Assembly: GCA_025351745.1 (NCBI GenBank)
Contig: JANXVI010000464.1
Coordinates: forward strand, 1-32,784
Source: Rhodoferax sp.
GTDB taxonomy: Bacteria; Pseudomonadota; Gammaproteobacteria; Burkholderiales; Burkholderiaceae_C
Direction: 5' to 3'
DNA length: 32,784 bases
The notes beneath the pieces are model-generated. The model had not been told where the DNA came from. It did no database searches and worked only from the letters and a program-made list of their open reading frames with translations. Shown here one piece after another: positions 24,678 to 32,784 of this stretch. Numbering within the stretch: the first letter of the stretch is position 1; each line of letters opens with the position of its first letter. Made by a program: the position numbers and the translations under genes.

Positions 24678-25322
24678 TGTTGTGTTTCGCCGAATGCGTC
24701 AGTCACCGTCGTTCTTTTGTGGCTATTGCAGTGCTGCGTCGCGGTGCTGATCCTCAAGGGCATTTGTGGCGCACAGCAATTGTTTGTGGTCCATGCCGAC
24801 GGCTTTTTCCGCCGTACGAAATGGTGGAGAGGGAGCAGATACGCGGTGTGCATATTGACTTGGTTCAAGCGGCGGACGACAAGCTGGGCGTCAGCGTGGT
24901 TTTTCGCAGCTATCCGTGGAAGCGCGCCATGATTATGTTGCAGCGGGGCGAAGCCGACGCCAACACTTATATGGGCAAGACGCCGGAACGCGAACAGTAT
25001 GGGGTTTTTGTCTAGGGAAATGTTCTCTCACGGACACTCAATGGTTTCTTGGCGCTCAAAGATCAGGCAAGCAAGATTGGCTGCTCTGGCGATAGGGAGT
25101 GTTTCGCGGGTGCGATACGTTGCCCAGAATCTGAACATCGCCGACAAAATTGTGTTCCTGCAACCTTATGCGCCATCGATCAACAACTACCTCGTATTTG
25201 CAAAAGCGAAAAGCCACGAACAACTGGCACAGCGCTTTGCAACCGCCATGGAAAGCGTTAAAAAATCGGGCGCGTATCTAGAAATCCTGAAGCGGTATCA
25301 CGTCAAAGCCGAAGATTTCTAG
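24678..25322 (+). pseudogene. Decayed periplasmic amino-acid-type binding protein (SBP_bac_3)
   Basis: Three frames together show a family-3 solute-binding protein. A hydrophobic signal-like stretch (VVLLWLLQCCVAVLILKGIC, then GAQQLFVVHADGFF) is in one frame. At the T5 run 24804-24808 the frame slips and continues as FPPYEMVEREQIRGVHIDLV up to GEADANTYMGKTPEREQYG, where a TAG at 25012-25014 stops it. The tail KIVFLQPYAPSINNYLVFAK and RFATAMESVKKSGAYLEIL lies in a third frame, ending at 25322. So at least two frameshifts and one nonsense codon are present, and the middle is shortened. One T inserted in the T5 run would rejoin the first two pieces. No permease or ATPase gene is nearby. Confidence 0.8.
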
Positions 25323-25364
25323 ACCGATATTCAGACCCCATGGTTTGCAGACCCAAAACCGGAG

Positions 25365-25736
25365 TTAGGTATGTTGTTGGGTTTCGCCAAATACGGACCA
25401 ACTGCCGAGTTCGTGCTTGTGTGCAAGGCGACGGATGAACCATGCGACGCTGAGACCAAAAAACACGCCGGTTGCCAGCGCAACATAGCGAGCTTCGGTC
25501 AACGACATGGTGCGATGGCCCTTGTTTCCCAGGTACCACGCGAAGACGCCAAAGATAATGCCAAAGAACGTGCCGCTGAATACGACAAGCGGCAAGAAAC
25601 CCATGTAGAGCGGCGGCGGAAGTCGCACGCCAATCGACCACATAAAGAGCCACAGAGGCGGGCATGCAGTTCCCGACCCTATGCCCTTATCAGCCATTTG
25701 CCGTTTGTATTCTTCAATTTTTTGTGTGTATGTCAT
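25365..25736 (-). CDS. DUF6404 family membrane protein
   Basis: This is a 123-aa small membrane protein. It opens with a charged segment ([19 protein letters not shown]) followed by a PPLW motif and two membrane helices ([21 protein letters not shown] and [16 protein letters not shown]). This layout matches DUF6404, a family of unknown function. The start at 25736 lies inside argH: the two genes overlap by 23 bases in different frames, pointing to translational coupling. A G-rich GGGGTGGGCGC stretch just before the ATG may serve as the ribosome site. Its function is unknown and coupling to argH may only reflect compact packing. Confidence 0.7.
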   Translation of the reverse strand: MTYTQKIEEYKRQMADKGIGSGTACPPLWLFMWSIGVRLPPPLYMGFLPLVVFSGTFFGIIFGVFAWYLGNKGHRTMSLTEARYVALATGVFFGLSVAWFIRRLAHKHELGSWSVFGETQQHT

Positions 25737-27192
25737 GCGCCCACCCCATCCGTGCGCGGTGCCGCGCGATTTGCGCATGCACCTGCACCGGTGCCGTGCC
25801 ACCCAGCGTCTTGCGGGCATTCAGCGAGCCGCGCAGACTCAGGCACTCGTAGACATCTTTTTCAATCATCGGATTGAATTCCTGCAGCACCGCCAAGGGT
25901 AGCTCGGACAGATCGCAGGCATGCGACGTGGCGGCTTTCACGGCGTGGGCCACGATCTCGTGGGCATCGCGGAACGGCAGACCCTTTTTCACAAGATAGT
26001 CGGCCAAGTCGGTAGCGGTGGCATATCCCTTGAGCGTGGCCTGTTCCATGGCGGGCGCGTTGACAGTGATGCCACCTTCCTTCACGCCCGTGGCCAGGTT
26101 CAACTGGCCGCCGACCATCTCGCTGAAGATGCGCAGCGTGTCTTTTAACGTGTCCACGGTATCGAACAACGGCTCCTTGTCTTCCTGGTTGTCCTTGTTG
26201 TAGGCCAGGGGTTGGCCCTTCATCAGCGTGATCAGACCCATCAGATGGCCGACGACGCGGCCGGTTTTTCCGCGGGCCAGTTCGGGCACGTCGGGGTTTT
26301 TCTTCTGCGGCATGATGGAACTGCCGGTGGTGAAGCGGTCGGCAATTTTGATGAAGCCGAAGTTCTGGCTCATCCACAGGATCAGCTCTTCGCTCATGCG
26401 GCTGATGTGCACCATGCACAGCGTGGCCGCCGAGGTGAACTCAATCGCAAAGTCGCGGTCGCTCACCGCATCCAGGCTGTTCTGGCAGACCTGGGGGTTG
26501 CCTTTTTCGTCGACCATGCCCAGCGTGCGGGCCACGCGTTCGCGATCCAGCGGGTAGCTGGTGCCGGCCAGCGCGGCGGCGCCCAGCGGCAAGCGGTTGG
26601 TGCGGGCGCGTACCTCGGCAAAGCGCTCGGCATCGCGGCTGAACATTTCCACGTACGCCAACATGTGGTGGCCAAAGCTCACAGGCTGGGCGACTTGCAA
26701 GTGGGTGAAACCAGGCACGATCACATCCACATTTTTCTCGGCGACTTCCACCAAAGACTTTTGGAGATCGATCAGTAGTTCGCCGATCAGGTCGATCTCG
26801 GCGCGCAGCCACAGGCGCACATCGGTGGCGACTTGGTCGTTGCGCGAGCGGCCGGTGTGCAAGCGCTTGCCAGCGTCACCCACCAGCTGGGTCAAACGGG
26901 CCTCGATATTCAGGTGCACGTCTTCCAGGTCCAGCTTCCATTCAAATTTGCCGGACTCAATGTCAGCCGTGATCTGCGCCATGCCGCCCCGTATGGAGGC
27001 GTGGTCCTCTGCATTGATGATGCCCTGTGCCGCCAGCATTTCGGCGTGGGCCAGGCTGCCGGTGATGTCGGCCTGCCACAGGCGCTTGTCAAAAAACACG
27101 CTGGAGGTGTAGCGTTTGACCAGATCGCTCATGGGTTCGGAGAACAGCGCCGACCAGGCTTGGGACTTTTTATCGAGTTGATTTTTGGACAT
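25714..27192 (-). CDS. argH: Argininosuccinate lyase
   Basis: This enzyme catalyses the last step of arginine synthesis, splitting argininosuccinate to arginine and fumarate in the cytosol as a homotetramer. The 492-aa protein carries the fumarase/aspartase signature [12 protein letters not shown] in the middle, [14 protein letters not shown], and [12 protein letters not shown]. It is somewhat longer than the usual 460-470 aa, with the extra length near the N-terminus ([18 protein letters not shown]). The start at 27192 is an ATG; the longer frame would begin with TTG at 27219. It is divergent from a LytS/AlgZ-type kinase with only 17 bases between the start codons, and overlaps DUF6404 at its end. 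The argH/algZ-algR neighbourhood is also known from Pseudomonas. Confidence 0.96.
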   Translation of the reverse strand: MSKNQLDKKSQAWSALFSEPMSDLVKRYTSSVFFDKRLWQADITGSLAHAEMLAAQGIINAEDHASIRGGMAQITADIESGKFEWKLDLEDVHLNIEARLTQLVGDAGKRLHTGRSRNDQVATDVRLWLRAEIDLIGELLIDLQKSLVEVAEKNVDVIVPGFTHLQVAQPVSFGHHMLAYVEMFSRDAERFAEVRARTNRLPLGAAALAGTSYPLDRERVARTLGMVDEKGNPQVCQNSLDAVSDRDFAIEFTSAATLCMVHISRMSEELILWMSQNFGFIKIADRFTTGSSIMPQKKNPDVPELARGKTGRVVGHLMGLITLMKGQPLAYNKDNQEDKEPLFDTVDTLKDTLRIFSEMVGGQLNLATGVKEGGITVNAPAMEQATLKGYATATDLADYLVKKGLPFRDAHEIVAHAVKAATSHACDLSELPLAVLQEFNPMIEKDVYECLSLRGSLNARKTLGGTAPVQVHAQIARHRARMGWAHDIHTKN

Positions 27193-27209
27193 AGGGTGCG
27201 GGGCTGGTA

Positions 27210-28283
27210 ATGGGGTCAAAATCTGGGTTCATGAAAGACACCCAAATATTATCGGCGTTCCACGAGTTAGTCCCGCCCAACGACGAGCGGCCCTCCGGTT
27301 CGGCTCCGGTGGAGGCGGCCTTGGTGTTCGACGCTTGTCAGACGGGTGTGGTGCTGCGCGCCGTGTTGTTTGTGGAAGTTTGTGCCGGGGTTGGAGTGGC
27401 GTTCGCCGCCTTTGACCTAGTGGACTGGGTCATTCGCCTGGCGATGGTGACTGGGGGCGCCTTGCCAGCCACCCTGTCCTGGTTGCTGTTGGCTTGCCTG
27501 ACCAAGCGGCTGGTTGCGCGTTTGCCAGCAGCGATCCAATACACGGTGGCGGTTGCTATGGGAGCTGTCGCAGGGTTGTACGGCTGTGCCATGTTGGCCT
27601 GGTCGGGCTTGTTGGTGGGGCCGCCGTGGGTTGCAAGCGCCTTCAGCGGACTGTTGCTGTCTGGCATTCTGGTGGGAGCCTTGGTCATGCGCAGCAAGGG
27701 CCGCATGCCCGCCGATACGTCCGCCCGGCTGGCGGAGCTGCAGTCGCGCATACGGCCGCATTTTTTGTTCAACACGCTCAACAGCGCCATCGCCCTGGTG
27801 CGGGCAGAGCCTCCCAAGGCCGAGGCGCTGCTGGAAGATTTGAGTGATTTGTTCCGCGAGGCCTTGAATGACTCCGGCGAGCCGGTGCGCCTGGCCCATG
27901 AAATCGAGCTGGCGCAGCGCTACCTGGCCATCGAGCAGGTGCGCTTTGGCGAACGCCTGCGCGTGCAGTGGGCGATAGACCCGGCCGCCGATGACGCCAA
28001 ACTGCCACCGCTGTTGCTCCAGCCTTTGGTGGAGAATGCGGTACGCCACGGTGTGGAGCCCAGTGCACAGGGCGCCGACGTGCGCATTTCCACCCAACGC
28101 AGGGGTTCCATCGTGGTGATCAAAGTGACCAATACCGTGCCCAGCGGGCAGGGCGAGCAGGGCCAGGGGCTGGCATTGCGCAACGTGCGCGAGCGCTTGT
28201 CGCTGCTGCACGATGTGCAAGGGCAATTCAAAAGCGGCCTCAAGGATGGCGTCTACCAGGTGCGCATGGAGGTGCCTATATGA
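27210..28283 (+). CDS. LytS/AlgZ-type sensor histidine kinase
   Basis: This is a 357-aa membrane kinase of the His_kinase (PF06580) group. Four or five hydrophobic segments fill residues 45-165, then the phospho-acceptor His184 lies in [13 protein letters not shown], and a HATPase-like domain has [17 protein letters not shown]. This class lacks a classical HisKA domain. It overlaps the LytTR regulator by ATGA (28280-28283), so the two form a coupled pair. Position beside argH suggests orthology with P. aeruginosa AlgZ/FimS, which is inference. The start may be ATG 27210 or ATG 27231; neither has a strong ribosome site. The sensed signal is unknown. Confidence 0.88.
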   Translation: MGSKSGFMKDTQILSAFHELVPPNDERPSGSAPVEAALVFDACQTGVVLRAVLFVEVCAGVGVAFAAFDLVDWVIRLAMVTGGALPATLSWLLLACLTKRLVARLPAAIQYTVAVAMGAVAGLYGCAMLAWSGLLVGPPWVASAFSGLLLSGILVGALVMRSKGRMPADTSARLAELQSRIRPHFLFNTLNSAIALVRAEPPKAEALLEDLSDLFREALNDSGEPVRLAHEIELAQRYLAIEQVRFGERLRVQWAIDPAADDAKLPPLLLQPLVENAVRHGVEPSAQGADVRISTQRRGSIVVIKVTNTVPSGQGEQGQGLALRNVRERLSLLHDVQGQFKSGLKDGVYQVRMEVPI

Positions 28284-29050
28284 CTGCCACGAACGGCCCC
28301 AGCATCGGTATCCTCAGAGCATTGGTCGTAGACGACGAAAGCCTGGCGCGAGTCCGCATGCGCACCCTGCTGTCCGACTGCACAACGCCTGCCGTACATT
28401 GCATGGGCGAGGCGGCCAACGCGGTGCAGGCCATGGAGATGCTGCATCACCAGGCTGTAGACGTGGCCCTCATTGATATCCACATGCCCGGTGCCGACGG
28501 CCTGACGCTGGCGCGCTCGATGCAGTCCTTGCCGCAGCCGCCCGCGCTGATCTTTGTCACGGCCCATGCCGAGCATGCCGTGCTGGCCTTCGATCTGGAA
28601 GCGGTGGACTACCTTACAAAGCCGGTGCGGCTGGAGCGTTTGCAGCAGGCGCTACAAAAAGTAGAGCGCATTGTGCAGACCCGACGAGGGCTAGCGGCCA
28701 CTTTTCCTCAAGAGGATGTGCTGATCATCCAGGAGCGTGGCCGCACTGAGCGCATTCCGATCCAGCAGATTCTGTACTTCAAGGCCGAACTGAAATATGT
28801 AACCGTGCGCACCGCCACGCGCAGCTACATTCTGGACGGCTCGCTCAATGAGCTGGAAGAAAAACACCGGACCGACTTTGTGCGCATCCACCGCAACGCC
28901 CTGATCGCGCGCCGCGCCGTGCGGGCGCTCGAGAAGCATTTTGACGCGGAAGAGGGCGAGGGCTGGGCGGTGCGGCTCAACGGTGTGGATGAATTGCTGG
29001 CGGTGTCGCGGCGGCAGTTGGCTGCGGTTCGGGGGTTGGTGTCGCGGTAG
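28280..29050 (+). CDS. LytTR response regulator (AlgR-like)
   Basis: This 256-aa regulator has a receiver domain with the acidic pair in VVDDES, phospho-acceptor Asp66 in ALIDIHMPG, and Lys in DYLTKPV. A linker (about 125-150) is followed by a LytTR DNA-binding domain (IPIQQILYFKAELKYVTVRT, then FVRIHRNALIARRAV). It is coupled to the upstream kinase by the ATGA overlap and is its natural partner. In AlgR the homologous domain controls alginate and type IV pili genes; the target here is unknown. A diverged mini-repeat copy lies at the receiver/LytTR linker. In related Pseudomonas and betaproteobacterial genomes hemC commonly follows, but it is not here. Confidence 0.9.
   Translation: MTATNGPSIGILRALVVDDESLARVRMRTLLSDCTTPAVHCMGEAANAVQAMEMLHHQAVDVALIDIHMPGADGLTLARSMQSLPQPPALIFVTAHAEHAVLAFDLEAVDYLTKPVRLERLQQALQKVERIVQTRRGLAATFPQEDVLIIQERGRTERIPIQQILYFKAELKYVTVRTATRSYILDGSLNELEEKHRTDFVRIHRNALIARRAVRALEKHFDAEEGEGWAVRLNGVDELLAVSRRQLAAVRGLVSR
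28650..28692 (+). repeat. Diverged mini-repeat, copy D (LytTR regulator linker)
   Basis: GCT-N10-GAGC-N16-ACGAGGGCT shows the exact spacing of copies A-C and an A-rich first block, with one change (TAGC to GAGC) and CGCT for TGCT. It lies in the interdomain linker in the sense direction but in a different reading frame (the GCT is split between codons). It may be a fourth copy or chance resemblance. Confidence 0.4.
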
Positions 29051-29274
29051 ATGGATGGCGCGGGACGGACCAGCTCGATTCAGCTCGCCACTTTACATAC
29101 CGGTGAGCCTTGCGGTAGATTTCACAGGCAACCTGAACATAGCATGCGCGATAAAACATGGCGTCGGCCTGATATTGAAATAGGCCTCGCACCAAGGCGC
29201 CAACGTCGAATTTCTGTGGCGCAAATGCCGTAAGTATTGCGGCGGATTACTACCTTTCGGAAGTGGGGTTTTAG
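29051..29274 (+). other. Intergenic region between the LytTR regulator and the caspase-like gene
   Basis: This is a 224-bp gap with lower GC than its surroundings in places. No hemC fragment, RNA gene or intrinsic terminator is visible. The ribosome site of the next gene is probably GTGGGG at about 29263-29268, 6 bases before the ATG. Confidence 0.4.
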
Positions 29275-31392
29275 ATGTCTAGTTTCATGCGAACCTTCCT
29301 GCTATCGACGTTCACACTCCTGTTCTGTGTTGGCGCCGTGTGCGCCAGTGAACGAGTCGCACTGGTCATTGGCAATGCCAACTACCGGGTAGCCAATCCA
29401 CTCAACAACCCACGAAACGATGCAGAAGGCATGGCCGCATTGCTGGAAAAGGCCGGCTTTCAGGTTGAACTGCAAATCGACGCCGACTTGGAGAAAATGC
29501 AAGTAGCCGTAGCGCGGTTTGGAAAATCTATTCGGGAAAAAAATGTTAAGTTTGGCCTGTTCTACTACGCAGGACACGGCTTGCAGCAAGACTGGCACAA
29601 CTACCTCATGCCAGTGTCCGCCAACATTCTCCAGGCTTCGGATGTGCCTACCCAGGCCGTCGATGTCAGCGATTTGCTGCGTTACATGCAGCAGCCCCAG
29701 GAGCAGCGAAGTTTTCTGGTCATACTGGATGCGTGCCGCGACAGCCCGTTTGCGAACGTCTATAAGCCGGCCGCCAAAGGCTTGAGCCAGTTTGATGCGC
29801 CGGTTGGCAGTCTGTTGGCATTTGCAACCTCACCCGGCAACGTCGCGCAAGACGGAGACGGAAGGAATGGGTTGTATACCGGCTACCTGCTGCGAGAGTT
29901 TGCCGTCCCTGGCGCACGGTTGGAAGACGCCTTTAAGCGGGTCCGCCTGAGCGTGCGCATGGCCTCCAAGGGGACGCAGATTCCTTGGGAAAGTACTTCG
30001 CTAGAAGAGGATGTTTTCATGTTTCCGGTGGCCGCAAAAAAGCTCAGCGAAGCGGAACGTGACGAATTGCTGGAAAACGAAATCGGAACGTGGCTGAGCG
30101 TCAAGAACAGCCGGGACCCTGAAGTGCTGGCAGGATTCATTCGTGCATTCCCCAGCGGAAGTGCCAGTGAATTGGCACAGTCGCGTTTGACCCGTTTGCT
30201 TACCGTTCAGAGGACCTTGAACGACGAAACTGCGCAAAAACCCATGTTGACCGCTACGCAGGCGGCCGACGCACCGGAGGCTGCGCGGCAGCGTGCAGCC
30301 GAAACGATGCAGAAGCAGTTGGCTGCACAGAAGGCAGAGCAAGAGCGCCTTCGACTCGCTCAACAAGAGGCTGATGCTGTATCCGAGCAAACGGCATTGG
30401 CCGCCAAACTCGCTTTGGCAGCGGAGCTTGAGTCGCAGCGCATTTCCGCAGCAAAGGCGCAGGCCGCCGTGGACGCCGCTGCCAGGGTGGTCGCTGCCCA
30501 GCGTGAGCAGGCGCAGCAGGCACAACAAGCGGAAAAATTGGCCGAAGCGACTGCGTTGACGGCCAAACTTGAAGCGGCCAAAGTAGCTGAAATCGCACGG
30601 CAAAGGGAGAAGCAGGCCCAGCTTGCTGCGGCCGAAGCCGCGCGGTTGGCAAGCTTGCGCGTTGAGCAAGAAACCCAGGATCGGCTGTTGGCCCATCGAG
30701 CCGAGGCGTCAAGCGTTGCGGCAGAACGCGAGGCGCAACTTCAACAATCGACTGCGCCGCAACTGGCGTCCGCAAAGCAAACCGTGTTTGCACCAGTGAA
30801 CACGCAAACCAAGCCTGCGATGCTAGAACCCACTCCCTATTTTAAAGGTTACAACGAGCATTTGCGCAAGTACGCCGTTGGAGATGAATTCACCATGCGG
30901 GTGATTGACCAGTTCTCCAAAACTGCCAAACCCCTGGTCTTGAAAGTCACACAGGTAGATGACAATGCAGATCGGGTTACCTACAACGATGGCGAATTTG
31001 TGTCGGACCTCATGGGCAATATCACCACCAACCAGCGCGGGGCACTGAGCACACCACGCCAGTTCTATCCGGCGGAATTGTTTGTGGGTAAGCGGTGGCA
31101 AACCCGCTTCAAGCAATCTCGCCCAAATGGCGTTGCCTACACCTTCAAGTACGACCTCAAGGTGGTCGGCAGGGAGCGGGTCACGGTGCCCGCAGGCACC
31201 TTTGACTGTTACAAAATCGAGGCCCGTGGCTTCAACATGGAGCTAAGCGCCAACCTGCAGCGCGACATTTGGGTTGCGCCAGGGGTCAACGCAGATATTG
31301 CACATGAAATCCGGGTTCGCTTGCGCAACGGCGCCTGGGATCAAAATGATCGGCAAGAGCTGGTGTCGTATGTTCAAACACAGCGACCCTGA
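29275..31392 (+). CDS. Secreted caspase-like (C14/metacaspase-type) protein with coiled coil and DUF3108-like tail
   Basis: This is a 705-aa exported protein. A Sec signal (RTFLLSTFTLLFCVGAVCA) is followed by a caspase-fold domain (about 26-255) with catalytic His101 in FYYAGHGLQ and Cys154 in LDACRDSPF, so the His-Cys dyad is intact. Residues about 255-310 are a helical segment, 310-500 a long Ala/Gln/Glu-rich coiled coil, and 525-705 a beta-rich domain. Its PAGTFDCYKIEARG motif is like that of DUF3108/TapB-type domains. The signal peptide places it in the periplasm or beyond, so it is unlikely to act like a cytosolic death caspase. Such proteins are found across Proteobacteria with unknown substrates. 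It is monocistronic in this window, and its base composition is slightly less GC-rich than the housekeeping genes. Confidence 0.85.
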   Translation: MSSFMRTFLLSTFTLLFCVGAVCASERVALVIGNANYRVANPLNNPRNDAEGMAALLEKAGFQVELQIDADLEKMQVAVARFGKSIREKNVKFGLFYYAGHGLQQDWHNYLMPVSANILQASDVPTQAVDVSDLLRYMQQPQEQRSFLVILDACRDSPFANVYKPAAKGLSQFDAPVGSLLAFATSPGNVAQDGDGRNGLYTGYLLREFAVPGARLEDAFKRVRLSVRMASKGTQIPWESTSLEEDVFMFPVAAKKLSEAERDELLENEIGTWLSVKNSRDPEVLAGFIRAFPSGSASELAQSRLTRLLTVQRTLNDETAQKPMLTATQAADAPEAARQRAAETMQKQLAAQKAEQERLRLAQQEADAVSEQTALAAKLALAAELESQRISAAKAQAAVDAAARVVAAQREQAQQAQQAEKLAEATALTAKLEAAKVAEIARQREKQAQLAAAEAARLASLRVEQETQDRLLAHRAEASSVAAEREAQLQQSTAPQLASAKQTVFAPVNTQTKPAMLEPTPYFKGYNEHLRKYAVGDEFTMRVIDQFSKTAKPLVLKVTQVDDNADRVTYNDGEFVSDLMGNITTNQRGALSTPRQFYPAELFVGKRWQTRFKQSRPNGVAYTFKYDLKVVGRERVTVPAGTFDCYKIEARGFNMELSANLQRDIWVAPGVNADIAHEIRVRLRNGAWDQNDRQELVSYVQTQRP

Positions 31393-31641
31393 CTGTGCCT
31401 CCGAGCCGCCGCCCCCTTCACTCCGTCCTTGGCTGTCAATGACTCTGTAACCAATTGAGCAGTGATGCCCTGACGGCAACCCAATGCGCTCAACTGCGCT
31501 GCCGTACGTACCCCAAGTGGTTGCTTGTTTTGAAGTCGGAAATGCCGCACGGGTTCGCCTGCCCACGCGGCACTTGGCAATGCGAAAGTCTCTTCTCGAT
31601 TGGGTTCGGATTTACCCATGGGGTGGGTGTGTCCAACTCCA
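31393..31641. other. Convergent intergenic region
   Basis: This 249-bp region lies between the caspase-like gene and the kelch gene, which face each other. Short open frames run through it on both strands, but none resembles a known family or has a ribosome site. No strong terminator hairpin was found. Confidence 0.35.
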
Positions 31642-32784
31642 TCAAGGCGCCATCTCCGCCGCTTTTGCAGGTTGGTTGACTGCGCCCCCGCCAAACACCA
31701 AGATCTTTCCGGCATTGGGCCCCGATGTAAGCACCGTTGCGGTGGCGCGCGTGCGGGGTATGGACATACGCGCAAACAGACTGAAGGTCTGGGTCGCGGG
31801 GTCGTAGGCTTCGACTGTGCCGTTGACCACCGATTCGCCACTCTCACCGCCGAAGACCAGTACCCGTCCGTCACCCAGCAAAGCGGCAGCGTGGTTGCTG
31901 CGCAGAACCGCCAACGTCGACGTGACGTTGCTGAACGTCCCGGTTGCGGGGTTGTAGAGTTCAGCGGTAGAGCGCGCGCCCACATTTTGATCACCGCCCA
32001 CGATCAGCACTTTGCCATCGGCCAAACGCGTGGCGGTATGGCCGTAGCGCGCTATCGACAAAGAGCCTGTATAGCTAAAAGACCCATTTGTCGGATCGTA
32101 AATTTCGACAGATGCGAGCGCGCCTGCGCCAGGGTCGGGTTGGTAGCCACCAACGATCAATATCCGTCCATCCAGCAGTGGGGTTGCGGTGAAAAGACCG
32201 CGGCTCGTCAAAAGCCCATTGTTTGCGGCGGTGAAGTTGTTGCTGATGGGGTCAAACAAGTCAACCGAACTGGTGGCGAGCCAACTCGGCACACCATAAG
32301 GTACCGGGCCGTTAAATCCACCGATGATCAGAATCTTGCCGCTGTTGGGGCCACTGCTCAACGCCACCATGCGATGGTGGATGCGCAAGACACTCATCGT
32401 GTTGGCTGCCGCAGTAGTAGTGCCGTTGCTCAGGTTCAGCACTTCAGCGGTCTTGCGCGCGGTCTGGTAGTCGTCCTTTCCGCCCGAGACCAACACGCGG
32501 TTCGCGTCAATCGCAACCGCTTCGGCGCTCACCCGAGGCAAAGACAGCGCTGGGCCGGCAGAAAAGCTGGCGCTGGCAGGACTGAATACGTCCGTGGTCA
32601 GTGCGGAAACCTGGCCCTGTCGATCGGCCTGTCCGCCTACTAACAAGACCCGACCATCCCCCAAAATGGCGGCAGCGTGGCCATAACGCATGCTGGCCGG
32701 TGTGCCAGATGTAGCGCCAAGTGTTGCGCCGGGCGCGGCAGTGACCTGTACCGAAAGTGCAGCGGTCTTGCTAGGGTCTGCCAC
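31642..32784 (-). CDS. Kelch-repeat protein (N-terminus outside the window)
   Basis: This is the last 380 residues of a longer protein; the frame is open through the right edge. Seven kelch motifs can be counted, each of the type RYGHAAAILGDGRVLLVGG with the paired Gly-Gly, spaced about 45-60 aa and enough for one beta-propeller. The first visible residues (VADPSKTAALSVQVTAAPG) look like the end of a bacterial Ig-like domain, so upstream Ig-like repeats and a signal peptide are likely outside the window. Such architectures are secreted or surface proteins that bind carbohydrate or protein partners. The first codon in the window is GTG but is probably internal. Confidence 0.85.
   Translation of the reverse strand: MADPSKTAALSVQVTAAPGATLGATSGTPASMRYGHAAAILGDGRVLLVGGQADRQGQVSALTTDVFSPASASFSAGPALSLPRVSAEAVAIDANRVLVSGGKDDYQTARKTAEVLNLSNGTTTAAANTMSVLRIHHRMVALSSGPNSGKILIIGGFNGPVPYGVPSWLATSSVDLFDPISNNFTAANNGLLTSRGLFTATPLLDGRILIVGGYQPDPGAGALASVEIYDPTNGSFSYTGSLSIARYGHTATRLADGKVLIVGGDQNVGARSTAELYNPATGTFSNVTSTLAVLRSNHAAALLGDGRVLVFGGESGESVVNGTVEAYDPATQTFSLFARMSIPRTRATATVLTSGPNAGKILVFGGGAVNQPAKAAEMAP

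Noticed and set aside
27555-27590. Further mini-repeat candidate in the LytS-type kinase
   Set aside because: The opening GCTATGGGAGCT resembles the repeat, but the second and third blocks are absent at the required spacing.
31374-31994. Minus-strand open frame of 206 codons across the caspase/kelch gap
   Set aside because: More than half overlaps the kelch gene in another frame; the unique part shows no family resemblance and no ribosome site.
31600-32643. Plus-strand open frame of 347 codons
   Set aside because: It is antisense to the kelch repeats, and its own repetitiveness mirrors the kelch motifs.

Overview
This is a 32.8-kb stretch of GC-rich chromosome from a betaproteobacterium, most likely Burkholderiales/Comamonadaceae (Rhodoferax/Polaromonas type). 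The reasons are inference from gene content: a class I fructose-bisphosphatase next to an M1 aminopeptidase N, a Tas-like aldo/keto reductase, argH divergent from an AlgZ/AlgR-like pair, many environmental sensor kinases, and a short intragenic repeat of a kind I associate with this family. No phage, insertion sequence, CRISPR array or rRNA was found.

Layout. 1-530: tRNA-Thr(CGT) on the minus strand with its terminator and probable promoter. 531-7592, all minus strand: fbp, pepN, prfB (with an intact programmed +1 frameshift), a patatin-like lipase and an alpha/beta hydrolase. 7606-9417: a divergent acyl-CoA synthetase on the plus strand. 9493-11607, minus: a CAP-domain lipoprotein with a poly-Gly tract, and a DUF3108 protein. 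11756-12054: a wrecked acyltransferase-3 (OafA-like) pseudogene. 12058-18639, minus: a signalling block made of a PAS histidine kinase, a REC/HD-GYP response regulator (cyclic-di-GMP phosphodiesterase type) and a large GAF/GAF/HisKA/REC/REC/HPt hybrid kinase. 18683-21106, minus: a phosphoesterase (acid phosphatase/phospholipase C superfamily) carrying five N-terminal repeats. 21213-21929, plus: a small metallo-beta-lactamase-like/DUF4336-like protein. 21982-23295, minus: a secreted orphan. 23519-24583, plus: tas-like reductase. 24678-25322: a frameshifted periplasmic binding protein pseudogene. 25365-27192, minus: a DUF6404 membrane protein overlapping the end of argH. 27210-29050, plus: a LytS/AlgZ-type kinase and a LytTR regulator joined by an ATGA overlap. 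29275-31392, plus: a secreted caspase-like (C14) protein. 31642 to the right edge, minus: a seven-motif kelch protein, incomplete at its N-terminus.

How it fits together. The left third is housekeeping (gluconeogenesis, peptide turnover, translation termination, lipid activation). The middle is a signal-transduction block that probably feeds into cyclic-di-GMP turnover. The right part is a second, LytTR-type signalling pair beside arginine biosynthesis, followed by accessory secreted proteins. Two decayed genes mark places where accessory functions were lost.

The most unusual signal is a roughly 43-bp mini-repeat found three times inside coding sequence (pepN and twice in the acyl-CoA synthetase), always on the coding strand and always in the same reading frame, with a fourth, weaker copy in the LytTR regulator. 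It behaves like a protein-coding palindromic/mini-repeat element that inserts without breaking genes.
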